Shown here piece by piece: positions 42,530 through 64,000 of a stretch of 64,000 bases of DNA (position 1 is its first letter; every line of letters begins with the position of its first letter). Location: contig NC_072450.1 of NCBI RefSeq assembly GCF_027596085.1, positions 4,449,236 to 4,513,235 on the forward strand, read 5' to 3'. This stretch comes from Anoplopoma fimbria. Lineage: Eukaryota; Chordata; Actinopteri; Perciformes; Anoplopomatidae. Below the pieces are notes generated by a model. It made no database searches, was not told where the DNA came from, and was given only the letters and a program-made list of their open reading frames with translations. A program made the translations under genes and the position numbers.

Positions 42530-42800
42530 GTCTGTTGCACTGAGTATCAAAAACTGACAAGTGCTGAAATCAGGCACCAAAAGGTGGTACTGTTACTGAT
42601 TAGTACTGTTCTTTATTTATTCTTTATTTGTTGAGACAAATGTTTTTGTATTTTATGTGGGAAACATTTTTGTGCATCTTTTTCTGTTATACTAAAATAA
42701 GAATTATATCATATTTCTCAAAGTTAGGTATCAAAGAGAGTATTGTTTTGGTACAGGCACCAAAAGTACTAAACTACTACTGCATTGGCACTGTTACTAA
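42530..42800. repeat. Probable decayed interspersed repeat before cd151 exon 2
   Basis: Two related halves with GGCACCAAAAG, GGTACTGTTACTGATTAG / TGGCACTGTTACTAAAC resemble a teleost repeat rich in GGTACCGATAC-like words. Weak support. Confidence 0.35.
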
Positions 42801-42838
42801 ACAAATGTCCTGACCTGGAATCTTCTGTCTTTTGCAGA

Positions 42839-61493
<18,655 letters not shown>

Positions 61494-62710
61494 GAGGAGC
61501 AGCAGGAGAAAAGAAAGAGTGTGTGTCTGTCTGTGAAGGAGGGAACTTCATCAACCGCATGTCGTACTCAAATAGCCCATAGGTTCTTTTCTTTGCCTTG
61601 CTCATTGGGGGAAAAAGGAAAAAAAAAATTGGCGAGGGATCAGATTGCACGTCTTGAGGATCTCATTCGGTGGAAGAAAAAAAACCACTACAAGGTTCCT
61701 TGAAGTAATTAAGCACTCAAGCTGCAGCTCAAATCCATCTTCAAGATCACAGAGAGAGAGAGAAAGGGAAAGCCTCAGAGAGAAACCGAAGGGAATTTCT
61801 AACACAGATTGTGTAAATTAGCGTAGCGCAGCCTCCTCGGGACTACAGCATTGTAGTTTTTCTTCCACTCCCGAGTCTCTTGATGCACATTCTTTTTATT
61901 TTCTGGGGGGGGGGTTTGCGGACCAGGCGCTGCACCCGAGAGCGCCTACAAACTGGCACTTTGCAGAAAATGTAAATCCTGGTCTCAGCAGCCTCCATAA
62001 CAGCCTTTACTTTCCACCTTTCACCAGCCACTCATGCATTTCAAATATTCGTTCCTTTGTGGCCTTTAAAAAAAAACAAAAAAATTTTAAAACTGTTTTT
62101 ATGTTTTGTAAATGATTATTCACAACCCTCTGAGGTGCTTTCTTTTGAGCTGTTATATTCTTTTCCCTAATGTGTCTCCTTAGTGACATTTCAGCGTTTT
62201 TTAATCAACTCTGTCGCCTTTTAAAACACATGCCGCGGCGTACTCAGTATCTGCAGAGAGAAGGGACACAAGTCAGTGCCTTTTCTCAACGGCAGCATTT
62301 TAACCCATTAGTTTGACGATACGTAGCAAGCAGTGCCATTAATACTACTCATAAGAAAGCGCTTCATGCTTTTATTTGTTTTTATACATACACAGGATTT
62401 CTCCACTGATGCCAAAGTTGTCAACGTAACTCTCTGTACGGACCTTCTGTTTCTCCTCCAGCCTTATTATTCTACTGATGTCTGTATTTTTTTAGATTGT
62501 TGTCATAAATGAAGATTTTGTTTACTTTTCTATCGGCCATGAATTTATTATTGTATTTAACTCTGGTAGGGAACGATAGTCGCTCTCTGTCGACGGTGAT
62601 ATTTCCCCGTGTGCCTCAAAGCCAACACTGAATTAACCTGCTGTATTTCTGTCTTTGTGATAATCGAGTTGTTTTTAGTTTGAATAAAACATTGATCACC
62701 AACACGCTTT
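61494..62710 (+). other. cd151: cd151 3' UTR
   Basis: Runs from the stop codon to just past an AATAAA at 62683-62688 followed by a GT-rich stretch (GCTTTGCTTCCGCTGTGTTTG). Length about 1.2 kb. The end is inferred from the signal only. Confidence 0.6.
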
Positions 62711-63790
62711 GCTTCCGCTGTGTTTGTGTTCTCCGTAAAAATCTTTAAATATGAAACGCTTCATTTTTTGTGATTTAAAAAAACCCCCAAAAAAACCAAC
62801 AACTGAGAATTCAACCAAATAACTTCACCGCACTGAACGTCCTTCACCTCACAGTTATCAGGTCGCATCATCCACCCAAAGAAGATGATTATTGTGTAAA
62901 GACGAGACATCGGCCCCGTAACCAGTGGCCCTTAAACAATTGGCGCCGGCTTACAGGTGCATTAGAGTATTAACCCGAAGTCAATTCACTAATGCTGCTG
63001 CTCTGTGGAGATCTGGGACGAGAGCCACCGTTCTGACGGCTTCTCTCCGGAGTGCATTACACACATATATATATAGACAGATATATACAGTCTGTATGGG
63101 AGTTGTTTCTTCAGGCTCCTTTGACCCCCCCCCTCCTTCATGATGTGTTCAAGTGACTGAGCATCGGTGTCGTTACTGCGTGCAAACACATGGAGGCAGC
63201 ACCCGCCAAGGCTTCCACCACCACCAAACACACTGATGAAAACAGCTGGTGAGAGTGTGTGCAAAAACACCCAGAGGCTGTTGAGGATTACCCTCCCATC
63301 TTCTCACCCTCCCCTTCCTAAACACTCACACTCTTTCCTAATTCAGAAAGGCAGAAAAAAGCTTTAAAACGGGTTTCCAGGAGGGTAAAGAAAAAAGAAT
63401 ATGTAAATGTTATTTTATTGTGAAAACACTGACATTGAACTCTACCTGCTTGTTTGTTGTTTGTGGAAAGACGTGCAATCCATTCATCCACAAATATGCT
63501 TCTAAGTGTGCGATGCAAACGAGCCGGAAGATAATCAACGGGTCAGCTCGAGGCTACGAGCTTCTAATTGTTTTTTTTTTCCCCGCTGAAACGCAGATGA
63601 AACCATTTCACCCGTTAGTGAAGATTAAAGTGGAGTAAAAAACATTTCCCCCCTCGGTGTAACGGGAGCACATGGTGAAATGGAGCAACAGAAATCTGTG
63701 TGTGTTGTGTTTGTGCCCCCCCCCACCTTTTTTATTCTCTTTTGAAGGTGCTCTCACAGCACACCTGGTGAAAGCTGAGTCATCCCTGAG
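62711..63790. other. Intergenic DNA after cd151
   Basis: No gene found. Several short frames have no family resemblance. Confidence 0.6.
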
Positions 63791-63799
63791 AACATTTTT

Positions 63800-64000
63800 T
63801 TGCTCGTCTCTCCGTCCGCACGTCTGTGAGGGCGATATCTCCGAAACATCTTGAGGGGATTCTTTTCAAATTTGGCACAAATGTCCGGTTTGAAAACAAG
63901 GTCATAACTGGTTTTATTTTGAAAGGTTAAAGGTCAAGGTTAGTGTGACCTCACGTCTGTCCTGTTCTCGTGATATATCGGGAACGCCTCGAGGAAATTC
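63800..64000 (+). repeat. Teleost interspersed repeat R5, cut by the window end
   Basis: Contains GATATCTCCGAAACATCTTG, TTCAAATTTGGCACAAATGT and GTGACCTCACGTCTGTCC, matching the family copy at 48470-48850. Confidence 0.6.

Overview
The window is vertebrate nuclear DNA, almost certainly from a ray-finned (percomorph-type) fish. It carries short coding exons with canonical GT-AG introns, many long CA/GT dinucleotide tracts, teleost interspersed repeats, and four protein genes recognised by reading exons across splice sites. No tRNA, rRNA, CRISPR array or prokaryotic feature was seen. All identifications come from reading translations against remembered protein families; no search was run.

Layout. 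(1) 1-6839, minus strand: the first six coding exons (254 residues) of ddb1, the adaptor of CUL4 ubiquitin ligases; the gene runs off the left edge. (2) 6840-9817: a head-to-head intergenic region in which the ddb1 promoter plus start codon occurs three times, embedded in an AT-rich satellite made from the ends of a Tc1-type MITE. (3) 9818-25039, plus strand: a complete 26-exon cfap70 (ttc18), a ciliary TPR protein of 1075 residues. (4) 25665-29910, minus strand: a complete four-exon tmem138, a four-pass ciliary membrane protein of 162 residues whose expected start codon reads ACG. (5) 29990-42838: non-coding, with foldback elements, a second MITE-derived array, and a CpG-containing stretch (about 37620-38340) that probably holds a promoter and non-coding first exon. 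(6) 42839-61493, plus strand: a complete seven-exon cd151 (tetraspanin, 253 residues), with 3' UTR to about 62.7 kb. (7) 62711-64000: non-coding, ending in a teleost repeat.

Two of the four genes (cfap70, tmem138) serve the cilium, and cfap70 has a duplicated RFX/forkhead-like motif just before its ATG. Ddb1 and cfap70 are divergent neighbours; cfap70 and tmem138 converge with probable 3' UTR overlap. As I recall, ddb1 and tmem138 are also linked on human 11q12.2, so part of this order may be ancient.

The points most worth a second look are: the triplicated ddb1 promoter (ETS and CTCF-like motifs) inside a MITE-derived satellite; one family of about 226-234 bp MITE present six times and apparently seeding three separate satellites; the ACG start of tmem138; the missing base at the ddb1 exon 1 donor; the (TG)44 tract directly against the acceptor of a skippable cfap70 exon; and the QRD-to-LRD change at the integrin-binding site of CD151.
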